Shown: one piece after another, positions 19,401-29,885 of the stretch
How positions within the stretch are numbered: position 1 is the first letter of the stretch
Layout: each line of letters begins with the position of its first letter
NCBI RefSeq assembly: GCF_003311645.1
Contig: NZ_QEST01000280.1
Coordinates: 62,001-126,000 of the forward strand
DNA: 64,000 nucleotides
Direction: 5' to 3'
Source: Streptomyces sp. PT12
Lineage (GTDB): Bacteria; Actinomycetota; Actinomycetes; Streptomycetales; Streptomycetaceae
Notes under the pieces: model-generated
The model's database searches: none
Seen by the model: the letters and a program-made list of their open reading frames with translations, nothing else
What the model was told of the DNA's origin: nothing
Translations under genes and position numbers: made by a program

Positions 19401-20035
19401 ACGGCGTTGGCGAGCACCGGGGTCACGCCCTGCTCGGCGGCCAGGCCGAGGGCGCGGGCGGCGGTGCGCAGCGGGCCCGCGGCGTCGACCTCGACGCGCA
19501 GCGCGTCGCCGAACCGCTCCCGCCAGGGCGCGAGCAGCGCGGCGGCGAGGTCGGGGCGCCCCGCGGCCAGCGCGCGCCCCGGCTCCGACGCGGCGCCGAG
19601 CAGCACGATCAGGCCGTCGCCCGCGGTCTCGGACCAGGGCAGCACGGGGCGTTCGCCGCGCTCCCCCGCGGCGTGGGCCGCGGTGACCAGGTGGCACAGC
19701 CGCGCCCAGCCCGCCGCGCCGTCCGCGGCGAGGAAGACGGCGCGCGGCGCGGACTCGTCGGCGTGGGCGCCCCCGCGCACGGGCGTTCGCGGACGGCGCG
19801 CGGGCTCGGGGGCGCGCTGGGGCGCCACGGCGAGATCGACCCCGTACACCGGGCGCACGCCCGCGCGCACGCACGCCTTGCTGAACCGCACCGCCCCGGC
19901 GAGGGTGTCGCGGTCGGTCAGCGCCATGGCGTCCATCCCGCGCTCACCGGCCCGCTCGGCCAGCCGCTCGGGGTGCGAGGCGCCGTACCGCTGGGAGAAC
20001 CCGGACGCCACATGCAGGTGTGCGAAGCCCGGCAT
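16403..20035 (-). CDS. dnaE2: Error-prone DNA polymerase III alpha subunit DnaE2
   Basis: DnaE2 performs translesion synthesis with ImuB. The 1210-residue protein starts with a PHP domain (FAHLHVASGFSQRYGASHPERL, ALTDRDTLAG). The polymerase core follows (PDIDIDVESARR around residue 415 with catalytic Asp, LGLLKLDVLG, FRPGPVGADMV, FGSFGFCKAHAVAFA), then a helix-hairpin-helix/OB tail. The ATG at 20035 is preferred because AGGAGG at 20041-20046 has correct spacing to it, while the upstream GTG overlaps that site. Two low-complexity inserts (Gly/His/Glu near 930-965 and Gly-Glu-Pro/Ser near 1130-1165) lengthen it beyond the usual family size. No LexA box was recognised upstream. Confidence 0.93.
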   Translation of the reverse strand: MPGFAHLHVASGFSQRYGASHPERLAERAGERGMDAMALTDRDTLAGAVRFSKACVRAGVRPVYGVDLAVAPQRAPEPARRPRTPVRGGAHADESAPRAVFLAADGAAGWARLCHLVTAAHAAGERGERPVLPWSETAGDGLIVLLGAASEPGRALAAGRPDLAAALLAPWRERFGDALRVEVDAAGPLRTAARALGLAAEQGVTPVLANAVRYADPGQGRVADVLDAARRLVPIDPRRGLDNGERWLKGPDAMARAARRIAEAAGYRRSAAHRLLDLTERTAAACRVDPARDLGIGGVYFPEPGLVGAAGRTADRVLRSRCAAGMVLRGYDGDAKRWARLDEELGIVRRLGFASYFLTVAQVVDDIRGLGIRVAARGSGAGALVNHLLGIAQADPVEHGLLMERFLSPRRGALPDIDIDVESARRIEAYRAIFERFGEERVATVAMPETYRVRHAVRDVGLALGLDPAEVGRLAKAFPHIRARDARAALAELPELRGIDPDAHPPRMWDLVEALDGLPRGVAMHPCGVLLSDATLRARTPVVPTSGEGFAMSQFDKEDVEDLGLLKLDVLGVRMQSAMAHALDEVERVTGERVDLDDPAAVPPDDPAAFALIRSAETLGCFQIESPGQRDLIGRLQPETFHDLVVDISLFRPGPVGADMVRPFIEARRGRRAPRYPHQDLEEVLSETHGVVIFHEQVIGVLSRLTGCDRALADEARRALSDGERQPRVREWFTRECAARGYAPEAVARAWEILEAFGSFGFCKAHAVAFAVPTYQSAWLKAHHPAAFYAGLLAHDPGMYPKRLLLADARRRGVPVLPLDVNRSDATYRIELESESGRLGLRLALGEVRGIGEDEAARIAAGRPYASLDDLMTRAAPSRPVAERLAKVGALDAFGPNRRDLLLRVAELHRQRRGAGALGGSPLPLDGEGGGDGGHGDGGHGEGGGGEGGHGEGGGGEGAAPSAEPPAWLPDLDADERLGAELGVLGMETSRHLLADHHAFLEELGALSARRLREAGHGETVLVAGAKVATQTPPIRSGKRVIFVTLDDATGLVDLAFFEDSHAACAHTVFHAWLLLVRGTVQRRGPRTLSVVGHAAWDLAELAELRRAGGLDAVAERLAGGEPGESGEPGEPGEPGEPGEPGESGEPGESGESGESGGNGGGDDRGGDPVDRRIELSTGYSLHPWADLRPPGDSPKAPRKLWHASPGSAG
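16565..16680. repeat. 9-bp repeat array near the 3' end of dnaE2
   Basis: More than ten variants of CTCCCCGGA / CTCGCCGGG in a row encode a run of Gly-Glu-Pro/Ser triplets between the OB-fold domain and the C-terminus. Confidence 0.88.
17160..17265. repeat. Short-unit repeat array inside dnaE2 (Gly/His/Glu segment)
   Basis: Alternating CCACCCTCGCCATGG-like and CCACCGTCGCC-like units encode a GGHGEGGGGEG-type insert between the helix-hairpin-helix and OB-fold regions of DnaE2. Confidence 0.85.
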
Positions 20036-20198
20036 CCGCACCTCCTGTCACACCCGGCCCCCCTGCCTCGTCGCTGTCCGCCTCCACCATAAACCAGCCA
20101 TCGAACGCGTGTGCGAATCTGACGAACGAGCAGGTCACACCCGAGAAGCGGCCCCCGCGACTGGCCGAAAAGGAACGGTGGTCACAGCGGTGGTCACA

Positions 20199-20270
20199 GC
20201 GTTCGCCCCGGCGTTCGCGCCCGCGTTCATCCCGGCGTTCATCCCAGCGTTCATCCCAGCGTTCACAGCC
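20199..20270. repeat. 12-bp tandem repeat at the 3' end of the small kinase gene
   Basis: Six consecutive 12-bp units starting GCGTTC (20199 to 20270) begin in the last codons of the minus-strand kinase gene, contain its stop at 20263 and continue into the spacer before dnaE2. A related GGTCACAGCG doublet sits just upstream at 20177-20200. Confidence 0.88.
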
Positions 20271-20805
20271 GCAGGGCGCCCCCCGCCACGGCGCCCCGCA
20301 CGAGGTCAGCGGACTCCCCCGGCGTCTGGCCCGTGGTGTCGAAGGCGTGGCGTTCGTAGCGGCCCAGATCGGCGAACTGCGCGTGCATCAGCCGGATCGG
20401 CCCCGGCTCTGTGAGGGGGTGCCCCGCCCTCGCGGTGCCCCGCGCGAGGGTCGTCTCCTCGTCGGGCCGCAGCACCGCGTAGTGCAGCCCCACCCCGGCC
20501 TCCCGCGCCGCCGCGCGGAAGGGGGCGACAAACCACGGGCCGACGACGCCGTCCACGATCACCCGGTACCCACCGGCCGCGTAGCCCGCCGCGGCCCGCG
20601 CGAGCACCCCGATCACGGTCTCGTTCTGCCGCCTGGCCTCCGGCAGGTACGGCGGAACGGCCCCGCGCCGGATGAACGCCCAGAAGTCATCGGTGTGCAG
20701 ATGGACCCCTGGCCCCGGCTCGTCGTCCGCCAGCAGCCGCGCCACGGTGCTCTTGCCCGCGCCTGGCGGACCCGTCACCACGATGACCTCTCCTGATGTC
20801 GCCAT
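20263..20805 (-). CDS. P-loop kinase-like ATP-binding protein
   Basis: The 180-residue protein has a Walker A motif at residues 12-19 (GPPGAGKS), the DDFWAFI segment typical of small AAA_33/zeta-toxin-like or chloramphenicol-phosphotransferase-like kinases, a VIVDGVVGPWF block, and a lid with Arg residues (TTLARGTARAGHPL). It probably phosphorylates a small molecule; the substrate is unknown. Its ATG at 20805 is only 22 bases from the divergent HAD phosphatase start, so they share a promoter region. No antitoxin-like neighbour argues against a toxin role. Confidence 0.78.
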   Translation of the reverse strand: MATSGEVIVVTGPPGAGKSTVARLLADDEPGPGVHLHTDDFWAFIRRGAVPPYLPEARRQNETVIGVLARAAAGYAAGGYRVIVDGVVGPWFVAPFRAAAREAGVGLHYAVLRPDEETTLARGTARAGHPLTEPGPIRLMHAQFADLGRYERHAFDTTGQTPGESADLVRGAVAGGALRL

Positions 20806-20827
20806 CGGGACAGGTTAGGCTGCCCGG

Positions 20828-21517
20828 GTGGCACCTCCCAGCGCATCCCGTGACAGCCGGGGATCCCTCGGTCCCTTCGACCTGATCATCTTCGACTGCG
20901 ACGGCGTGCTGGTGGACAGCGAGCCCCTCGCCCTGCGCGTCTGCGTGGACCTCGGCGCCGAGCTGGGCTGGCCGCTCACCGAGGAGGAGATCATCCACCG
21001 CTTCCTCGGCCGCTCCGAGCGCGCGGTCCGCGGGCAGATCGCCGAACGGCTCGGCGATGAGGCCGCGGGCCAGTGGGGCACGCTGTACCGCGAACGCCTC
21101 GACGCCGCGATCGACACGGAGCTGACGGCGGTCGACGGCATCGTCGAGGCGCTGGACGCGATCACCGTCCCGCAGTGCATCGCGTCGAGCGGCCTGCACG
21201 CCAAGATGCGGCGGACCCTGGGCCGCACGGGGCTCTACGAGCGGTTCGCCGGGCGCATCTTCAGCGCGAGCGAGGTGGAGCGCGGCAAGCCCGAGCCCGA
21301 CCTCTTCCTGCACGCCGCGTCCCGGATGGGCGCGGAGCCCGCGCGCTGCGCCGTGGTCGAGGACAGCCAGTACGGCGTCCGCGCGGCCCGCGCGGCCGGG
21401 ATGCACGCGTTCGGCTACGCGGGTGGCCTGACCCCGGCCGCATGGCTTGAGGGCGAGAACACCGTGGTGTTCGACGACATGCGCAAGCTGCCCGCTCTTC
21501 TCTCGGCGGGTGGCTGA
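20828..21517 (+). CDS. HAD-superfamily phosphatase / phosphoglucomutase-like
   Basis: The 229-residue protein has HAD motif I DCDGVLVDSEP (about residues 23-33), motif II in IASSGLHAKM, motif III Lys in ERGKPEPDLF, and motif IV VVEDSQYGVRAA. The helical cap sits between I and II, as in phosphoglycolate phosphatase and beta-phosphoglucomutase. It would act on a small phosphorylated sugar or acid in the cytoplasm. The GTG at 20828 follows a short spacer shared with the divergent kinase gene. The exact substrate cannot be read from the sequence. Confidence 0.85.
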   Translation: MAPPSASRDSRGSLGPFDLIIFDCDGVLVDSEPLALRVCVDLGAELGWPLTEEEIIHRFLGRSERAVRGQIAERLGDEAAGQWGTLYRERLDAAIDTELTAVDGIVEALDAITVPQCIASSGLHAKMRRTLGRTGLYERFAGRIFSASEVERGKPEPDLFLHAASRMGAEPARCAVVEDSQYGVRAARAAGMHAFGYAGGLTPAAWLEGENTVVFDDMRKLPALLSAGG

Positions 21518-21656
21518 GGACGGAGCCCTTCCGCCCGCCGTCGGCCGACTTCCGCTGTCACGTGAGCGCGGGTCGCAGGAGGCGGCGGTCGGCCGACCGG
21601 GCCCGGGGCGACGCGCCTGCCCTGGCAAGGTCTGGAAGCCGACGAGCACGCGGCTC

Positions 21657-21686
21657 GCTCCTCGAAAACCGCCAGGTCGGGGCCTA
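21657..21686. repeat. Imperfect 30-bp direct repeat, left copy
   Basis: Matches 22072-22101 at 26 of 30 positions by eye (shared CTCGA-AACCGCC-GGTC-GGGCCTA). The two copies bracket the sigma-factor remnant. Confidence 0.75.
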
Positions 21687-21737
21687 ACGGGTTGGTACCG
21701 ACACCGATCCGATCGCCGCAGTGGCTCGGATCGCTCC

Positions 21738-22030
21738 TCAGCTGATCCGCCGGGGACGGAGCTTCTCGGGGTTTCGCACCGCCCGGATACGCCTGACCCG
21801 GTCGCCCGCGATCCGGAACCCGAACACCGTCACGATGTTGCCGTTCCGCTGCGCCGCCACGCCGGGCAGGCCGTTGACCGTGCGCTCAAGGGCGTCGTGC
21901 GGTCGCCCGGCACACGGGCAATCCCGGCATAGGCACGTGCGATCCGCTCACCGCCCACGATCGGGCGCAGGTGAGTGACGGCCAGCCCGCCGCCGTCGGC
22001 GGTCGCAGCACCGTGCTGCACCGCCCAGGC
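21738..22030 (-). pseudogene. Decayed C-terminal part of an ECF sigma factor (SigJ/ECF41-like)
   Basis: Reading the minus strand gives DGGGLAVTHLRPIVGGERIA then ARAYAGIARVPGDRTT. After a frame change near 21890 it gives VNGLPGVAAQRNGNIVTVFG then DRVRRIRAVRNPEKLRP, ending at TGA 21740-21738. These phrases are characteristic of the SnoaL-like C-terminal extension of SigJ/ECF41 sigma factors, especially the terminal VRNPEKL. The sigma2 and sigma4 DNA-binding regions are absent and the reading frame is broken, so it cannot be functional. It is bracketed by two imperfect direct repeats. Confidence 0.75.
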
Positions 22031-22071
22031 CGCCCTGACCGGGGCCCTCGCCGCGTTGCCGAATCACGCGT

Positions 22072-22101
22072 GGTCCTCGAGAACCGCCCGGTCAGGGCCT
22101 A
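22072..22101. repeat. Imperfect 30-bp direct repeat, right copy
   Basis: Second copy of the element at 21657-21686. It ends on the TAG stop codon of the PhyH gene (22099-22101). Confidence 0.75.
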
Positions 22102-22905
22102 GTGCGGCTCCCCGTCGAACTCCGTGCCGCACGGGCCCGCCCCCTCGCTCTCCGGCAGGGACACCGCGTCCCCGCGCATCGAGAGGCACCGGTACCAGTG
22201 CCCGATCCGCTCCGTCGAGGCCCCCACGTAGTGGCCGATGAACGAGCGGCGGAAGCGGTCGGCCGTCGTGTTGGGCTGCGAGCCGTGCACCAGGCTGCCG
22301 TTGAAGAACAGCACGTCCCCAGGCGCCATGTCGACCGGCACCGCCGCGAGACCGGGCGGCGGCGGCACATACTCCCGCACGAACGACAGCTCAGGATCCG
22401 CCTCCTCGGGGCAGAACAGGTCCATCGCGTGCGTCCCCGGCACCACCTCGAGCCCGCCGTTCGCCCGGTCGATCTCGTCGCACGCCACCCATGCCGCGAC
22501 GCACGTGCCCGGCTCGACGCGCAGATAGAAGTTGTCCTGGTGCAGCGCCTGCCCGCGCGCCCCGGGCGGCTTGAAGTAGAACATGCTCTGCGCCGCCAGC
22601 ACCTCCTCCCCCAGCAGCCGCTCCAGGATCCGCCGCAGCCGCGCGTCCAGCAGGTAGCGCAGCGCCACGTCGTTGATCCGGTGCGGGTGCATCACCCGCG
22701 GATAGCTGTGCAGCGGGTCGGTCGGCCCTTCGCTCTCCCGGCCGCGCGGCTCGAAGTGGCCGGGGATCGGCCCCGCCGCGTGCATCGTCATGAACTCCCC
22801 GCGCAGCTCCTCGATCTCCGCGGGGGAGAACAGGCCGCGCGCCACCAGGAAGCCCTCGTCGTGGAATTGCCTCACACTGTCGTCGATGGCCGTGTCGGTC
22901 GTCAT
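22099..22905 (-). CDS. Phytanoyl-CoA dioxygenase (PhyH) family Fe(II)/2-oxoglutarate oxygenase
   Basis: Members hydroxylate small organic molecules using iron and 2-oxoglutarate. The 268-residue product is of normal length. The facial triad is visible as ALHQDNFYL (His-X-Asp, near residues 118-120) and LVHGSQPN (distal His), with an Arg-containing RFRRSFIGHY segment for 2-oxoglutarate binding and the VVPGTHAM loop. The ATG at 22905 faces an AraC-type regulator gene 99 bases away. Regulation by that protein is likely, but the substrate is unknown; residues do not mark it as an ectoine hydroxylase. Confidence 0.85.
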   Translation of the reverse strand: MTTDTAIDDSVRQFHDEGFLVARGLFSPAEIEELRGEFMTMHAAGPIPGHFEPRGRESEGPTDPLHSYPRVMHPHRINDVALRYLLDARLRRILERLLGEEVLAAQSMFYFKPPGARGQALHQDNFYLRVEPGTCVAAWVACDEIDRANGGLEVVPGTHAMDLFCPEEADPELSFVREYVPPPPGLAAVPVDMAPGDVLFFNGSLVHGSQPNTTADRFRRSFIGHYVGASTERIGHWYRCLSMRGDAVSLPESEGAGPCGTEFDGEPH

Positions 22906-23004
22906 CGAGAACGCCCCTTCCCGTGCTGTCTCCGCTGATCCCCCGCTGTTCTCCCCCTGCTCTCCCACTGACGCTAGGCCCGCCGCACCTCCCTGGGGAT
23001 ATCC

Positions 23005-23895
23005 ATGAGCGCTGATGACATTTCCGAGCCTGCTGCCCCGCCCCCCGGCCTTGTCACCGTGGCGTACTTCGACGAACGCCCCGGCTATGCCGTGCGCCGC
23101 CCGCGCGGCGCGGACAGCTGGCTGTTCACCTGGACCGCGGCGGGCAGCGGCCTGCTGCGGCAGGGCGACGCCGAGGTCGTCGCGGGCCCAGGCGCCCTGG
23201 TGGCGCTCGGCCCCGGGGTGCCGCACCGGTACGGGGTGGCCGATGGCGCGGAGCGCTGGGCGTTCTGGTGGGCGCACTGCCAGGCGAGGACCGCGTGGGG
23301 CGCGTGGCTGCGGCCGCACCTGGGCGGCGGGCGCCTGTACGCCGTGCCGCCCGTGCGGAGGGCGGCGCGCGAGCGCGTCGCCGCGGCGTTCGCCCGCGTG
23401 CACGCCGACGCGCGGTGGTCGGGGGACGGCGCGCCGCCCGCGCCGGATCCGGCGCCCGAGCCGGGCCGGGTCGCGGTGGCACACACGGCCGCGGCCAGGG
23501 AACTCGCGCTCAACGGCCTTGAGGAGGCGGTGCTGCTCGCCGCCTCCACCGCGGCGGGCGGCGGGGGCGCGGGCGCGGACCCGCGCGTGCGCCGGGCCGA
23601 GGCGCTGATCGCGGCCGACCCCGGCGCCCCGCACACCGTGGAGTCACTGGCCACTCAGGTGTCGCTCTCGCCGTCGCGGCTGGCCCACCTGTTCTCCGAA
23701 CAGCTCGGCCACCCCCCGATGCGGGCGCTGCGCGACGCCAGGCTGCGGCACGCCGCCCGGCTGCTCGAGGCCACGGAGCTGCCGGTCGCGCGGGTCGCGG
23801 CGGCCTCGGGGTTCGCCAGCGCGTTCCACTTCAGCCGCGTCTTCAAGGAGCGCTACGGCGTGCCGCCCGGCGCCTACCGCCGCGCGGCCGGATGA
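23005..23895 (+). CDS. AraC-family transcriptional regulator
   Basis: The 296-residue protein has an N-terminal cupin-like arm domain (about 18-100; LFTWTAAGSGLL, ALGPGVPHRYGV, WAFWWAHC). The C-terminal double HTH of the AraC family spans about 200-295 (TVESLATQVSLSPSRLAHLFSEQLG, VARVAAASGFASAFHFSRVFKE-type). It is divergent from the PhyH oxygenase gene and convergent with ureD. Pairing of a cupin-AraC regulator with a PhyH gene suggests an inducible catabolic step; the inducer is not known. Confidence 0.88.
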   Translation: MSADDISEPAAPPPGLVTVAYFDERPGYAVRRPRGADSWLFTWTAAGSGLLRQGDAEVVAGPGALVALGPGVPHRYGVADGAERWAFWWAHCQARTAWGAWLRPHLGGGRLYAVPPVRRAARERVAAAFARVHADARWSGDGAPPAPDPAPEPGRVAVAHTAAARELALNGLEEAVLLAASTAAGGGGAGADPRVRRAEALIAADPGAPHTVESLATQVSLSPSRLAHLFSEQLGHPPMRALRDARLRHAARLLEATELPVARVAAASGFASAFHFSRVFKERYGVPPGAYRRAAG

Positions 23896-23917
23896 CGCCG
23901 CGGGGCACGGCGGCGCG

Positions 23918-24673
23918 TCAGGCGGCGCCGAGCGCCGCCGCGCCCCGGTCGAGCAGGTCACGCAGCGCCAACGCGTCGGGCGCCACCGCGGTGACCAGCG
24001 CGGCCGGTCCCGCGAGCGGCGTGAGCACCGCCGTCGGGCCGAGCGCCAGCGGCTCGGCGGGCTTCTCGGCCAGCGCCGGGTCCACCACGAGCAGCTGGCC
24101 CACCGCCCGGTGGCCACCGATGACCGCGCCGCCGTCCCAGCCGGGGGCGCCAGGGCCACAGGCCAGCTCCTGGTCGAGCAGCGCGCGCCCTCCGTGCGCG
24201 ACCACCAGGCGCGTGGTCAGGGACCCTGGCTCCTCCCCCGCGCGGCCGAGCACCTGCTGCTCGCGCAGCACCAGCCTGGCGGTGGCGGCCAGGGTGACGC
24301 GGGTGGTCATGCGCAGGGCGCTGCCGCGCACGGAGATCACCGGCTCGGGCAGCCAGCGCAGCTCGCCGCCCTCGCCGACGGTCAGCTCCGTGTCATAGGT
24401 GGCGGGCTCCCGCGCGCCCTGGCCGGGGAGGGCCAGGGTGGCCGCGGCCGATGTCACGGACAGCGCGGCGCCAGGCTCCACCACGGCGGTCAGCCGCAGG
24501 GAGTCCCCGGTCAGCGGAACGCTCATCGCGCCGACGACGGTGACCTGCGCGCGCCCCGGCTCGCCCCGCGTGCGGCGCAACGCCAGCGCGCCCTCCCCGC
24601 GCAGCATCGGCAACGCGCCCCCGGGGGCCGCCGTCACGCGGGCGTGCGCACTGACCCGCGCGCCCCCGTTCAC
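23918..24673 (-). CDS. ureD: Urease accessory protein UreD (UreH)
   Basis: UreD recruits UreF-UreG to apo-urease for nickel and CO2 insertion. The 251-residue protein shows the family path LTPLAGPAALVTAVAPDA near its end and the ELRWLPEPVI and LVLREQQVLGR blocks. It is somewhat short and rich in Ala, as in other streptomycetes. The GTG at 24673 was chosen because the recognisable domain begins just after it. It is last in ureABCFGD, 40 bases after ureG, with several GTTCACGCG copies between the two. Confidence 0.85.
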   Translation of the reverse strand: MNGGARVSAHARVTAAPGGALPMLRGEGALALRRTRGEPGRAQVTVVGAMSVPLTGDSLRLTAVVEPGAALSVTSAAATLALPGQGAREPATYDTELTVGEGGELRWLPEPVISVRGSALRMTTRVTLAATARLVLREQQVLGRAGEEPGSLTTRLVVAHGGRALLDQELACGPGAPGWDGGAVIGGHRAVGQLLVVDPALAEKPAEPLALGPTAVLTPLAGPAALVTAVAPDALALRDLLDRGAAALGAA

Positions 24674-24713
24674 GCGAAGCCCCCGTTCACGCGCCCCGTG
24701 TTCAGGCGACCGT

Positions 24714-25394
24714 TCACGCGACGGCGCGCCAGGCGGCGAGGCGTTCGCCCACCCAGTCGGCCACGGGGCGCACGCCGTCCGGCGCGCGGAGCGAGGTGAA
24801 CGCCACGGGCAGGTCGCCGCGTTGGGCCTTGGCGTCGCGGGCCATGGCCTCCAGGTCGGAGCCGACGTGCGGGGCAAGGTCGGTCTTGTTGACCACGAGC
24901 AGGTCGGCCGCGGTGATGCCGGGGCCGCCCTTGCGGGGGATGTCGTCGCCCGCCGCCACGTCGATGACGAAGATCTGCGCGTCGACCAGGCCCGAGGAGA
25001 AGGTGGCCGTGAGGTTGTCGCCGCCGGACTCGACCAGGATCAGGTCGAGCGGCCCCGTGGCGCGCTCCAGCTCCTCGACCGCCTCCAGGTTGGCGGAGAT
25101 GTCGTCCCTGATCGCGGTGTGCGGGCAGGCGCCGGTCTCCACCGCGGTGATGCGCTCGGCGGGCAGCACGGCGTTGCGCAGCAGGAACTCCGCGTCCTCG
25201 CGCGTGTAGATGTCGTTGGTGACCACGGCGATCGACAGCCGGTCGCGGAGGGTGGCGCACAGCGCGGCGACCGTCGCGGTCTTGCCCGAGCCAACGGGCC
25301 CGCCAAGGCCGATGCGCAGGGCGCGGCGCGTGCCATCGTCGCGCAGTCGGCTCGTGTGGCGCGGGGGGTAGGTCTCGCGGTGGTCGAGGTGCAT
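24714..25394 (-). CDS. ureG: Urease accessory GTPase UreG
   Basis: UreG hydrolyses GTP to drive nickel insertion into urease. The 226-residue protein contains the P-loop GGPVGSGKT (about 30-38), the [10 protein letters not shown] segment, the metal-binding Cys-Pro-His in ETGACPHTA, the LVESGGDNL switch and NKTDLAP nucleotide-specificity motif. A His-containing N-terminus (MHLDHRE) may bind nickel. No separate ureE gene is present, so UreG may also carry that task. Confidence 0.95.
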   Translation of the reverse strand: MHLDHRETYPPRHTSRLRDDGTRRALRIGLGGPVGSGKTATVAALCATLRDRLSIAVVTNDIYTREDAEFLLRNAVLPAERITAVETGACPHTAIRDDISANLEAVEELERATGPLDLILVESGGDNLTATFSSGLVDAQIFVIDVAAGDDIPRKGGPGITAADLLVVNKTDLAPHVGSDLEAMARDAKAQRGDLPVAFTSLRAPDGVRPVADWVGERLAAWRAVA

Positions 25395-25407
25395 GGCGGG
25401 GGTCCCT

Positions 25408-26085
25408 TCAGGAGGCGAACAGGCGCACGGGCCTGGCCGCGTGCGCCTCGGCGGCGATGTCGATGAGGGGCGCCGATGCGGCGGGCAGGGCGTCGGTGCC
25501 GCGCGCGGCCGCGGCGTCGGCCGCCGCCGCGGCCAGGTCGGCGACGCGGTCGAGGTCCCCGGCGAGCCTAGCGGTGACCGCGGTGGCGTCGAACGGGTCG
25601 AGCCCGAGCAGCCGAACGGTCGCCGTCGCGGGGCCGCCGACCGACTCATAGGCGGCGGCGAGCGCGGCGTCGCGCGGCGCGAGCCCGGCGGCGCGCGCGG
25701 CGAGCCCGAGCACGACGGGCTGGTGCAGGCCCCCGGGGTGCTCGCGCGCCACGGCGTCGAGCTCGGGAGCTGGCCAGGTGGCGCGGGCGGCGCGCAGCAG
25801 CTGCCTGCCGAGCCGGCGCGCGGTGGCGCGCAGGGCGGGCGATGGCGTGCGGGCATCGGCGGCGGCGTCCAGCGCGCCGGGGGGCGCCGCCCCGGCGCAC
25901 GCCGCCGCGGCGAGCGCGGCCGCGGTGAGCCCCGCGGTGTGCAGCCGCCCGAGGCAGAACGCCGCCAGCGTCTCGGGTCCCGTGATGCGCCCGGCGCGCA
26001 CCGCCTCCTCCGCGCCCCCGGAGTGGGCGTGCGCGCCCGCGGGAAACCGGCCGTCCGCCAGGAGCAGCAGCGCCGCGGCGGTCAT
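25408..26085 (-). CDS. ureF: Urease accessory protein UreF
   Basis: UreF links UreD and UreG in the maturation complex. The 225-residue protein starts with [19 protein letters not shown], the conserved UreF opening, and later has [20 protein letters not shown]. It is very Ala-rich. It lies 31 bases after ureC and 13 before ureG in the same operon. Confidence 0.88.
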   Translation of the reverse strand: MTAAALLLLADGRFPAGAHAHSGGAEEAVRAGRITGPETLAAFCLGRLHTAGLTAAALAAAACAGAAPPGALDAAADARTPSPALRATARRLGRQLLRAARATWPAPELDAVAREHPGGLHQPVVLGLAARAAGLAPRDAALAAAYESVGGPATATVRLLGLDPFDATAVTARLAGDLDRVADLAAAAADAAAARGTDALPAASAPLIDIAAEAHAARPVRLFAS

Positions 26086-26116
26086 CGAAGGCCCAGGCTC
26101 ATGGAGCGCACGCCCC

Positions 26117-27881
<1,765 letters not shown>

Positions 27882-27889
<8 letters not shown>

Positions 27890-28193
27890 CGAGCGCTCCC
27901 CCCGTCTCCCCGCGCAGCCCCGGGACGACCCGGCGCCCGGCGAGCTCCACGAGGCCCACCTCGACCGGCACGCCGGGCTCGAAGCGCACGGCCGTGCCCG
28001 CCGGGACGGCGAGCCGCCTGCCGCGCGCCGCCGCGCGGTCGAAGTCGAGCCCGGGATTGGCCTCGGCGAAGTGGTAGTGCGAGCCGACCTGCACGGGGCG
28101 GTCGGCGGTGTTGACCACGGTCAGCCTGACCACGGGCGCGCCCTCGTTGAGCGGCACGGGGTCGGCGGCGAACAGGATCTCTCCGGGAATCAC
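27882..28193 (-). CDS. ureB: Urease beta subunit UreB
   Basis: This 103-residue structural subunit has the canonical MIPGEILFA start, [10 protein letters not shown], and [16 protein letters not shown] motifs. It lies 13 bases after ureA and overlaps ureC, consistent with stoichiometric synthesis. Confidence 0.96.
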
Positions 28194-28206
28194 GGGCGCT
28201 GCCCCC

Positions 28207-28509
<303 letters not shown>

Positions 28510-28627
28510 GCGTTCCCACCTCACCGTGTCCGTTGCGAAGCCGCCGGTGCTGACGCTAGTTCGCATGCGTTACGGCGGCGTTACTTTCATTCAGAAGTAT
28601 CAACGCAGGGCGGCTCACCGGGTGTGA

Positions 28628-29737
<1,110 letters not shown>

Positions 29738-29782
29738 CGGGGGAACGACAAGGGGAACGCGACAACGACAAGGGGAACGCGA

Positions 29783-29816
29783 CGGGGGCGGGGCGGCGAT
29801 CGCCGCCCCGCCCCCG
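29783..29816 (+). terminator. Perfectly palindromic GC-rich hairpin after asd
   Basis: A 34-base perfect palindrome (29783-29816, two 17-base arms) lies 46 bases after the asd stop. It is preceded by two copies of GACAAGGGGAACGCGAC. Confidence 0.85.
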
Positions 29817-29885
29817 CTTCACGCGTGGTGCGATGCTTCCCCGAGCGCTTCAGGCGCTACCCGAGCCGCCGCCCCGACATCATCG

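Noticed and set aside
16427-20092. 1221-codon open frame antisense to dnaE2
   Set aside because: High-GC shadow frame: low-complexity Arg/Gly/His composition, no domain, fully opposite a clear DnaE2 gene.
20263-20805. Zeta-type toxin
   Set aside because: The Walker A and overall size fit, but no antitoxin gene is adjacent and the neighbour is a HAD phosphatase.
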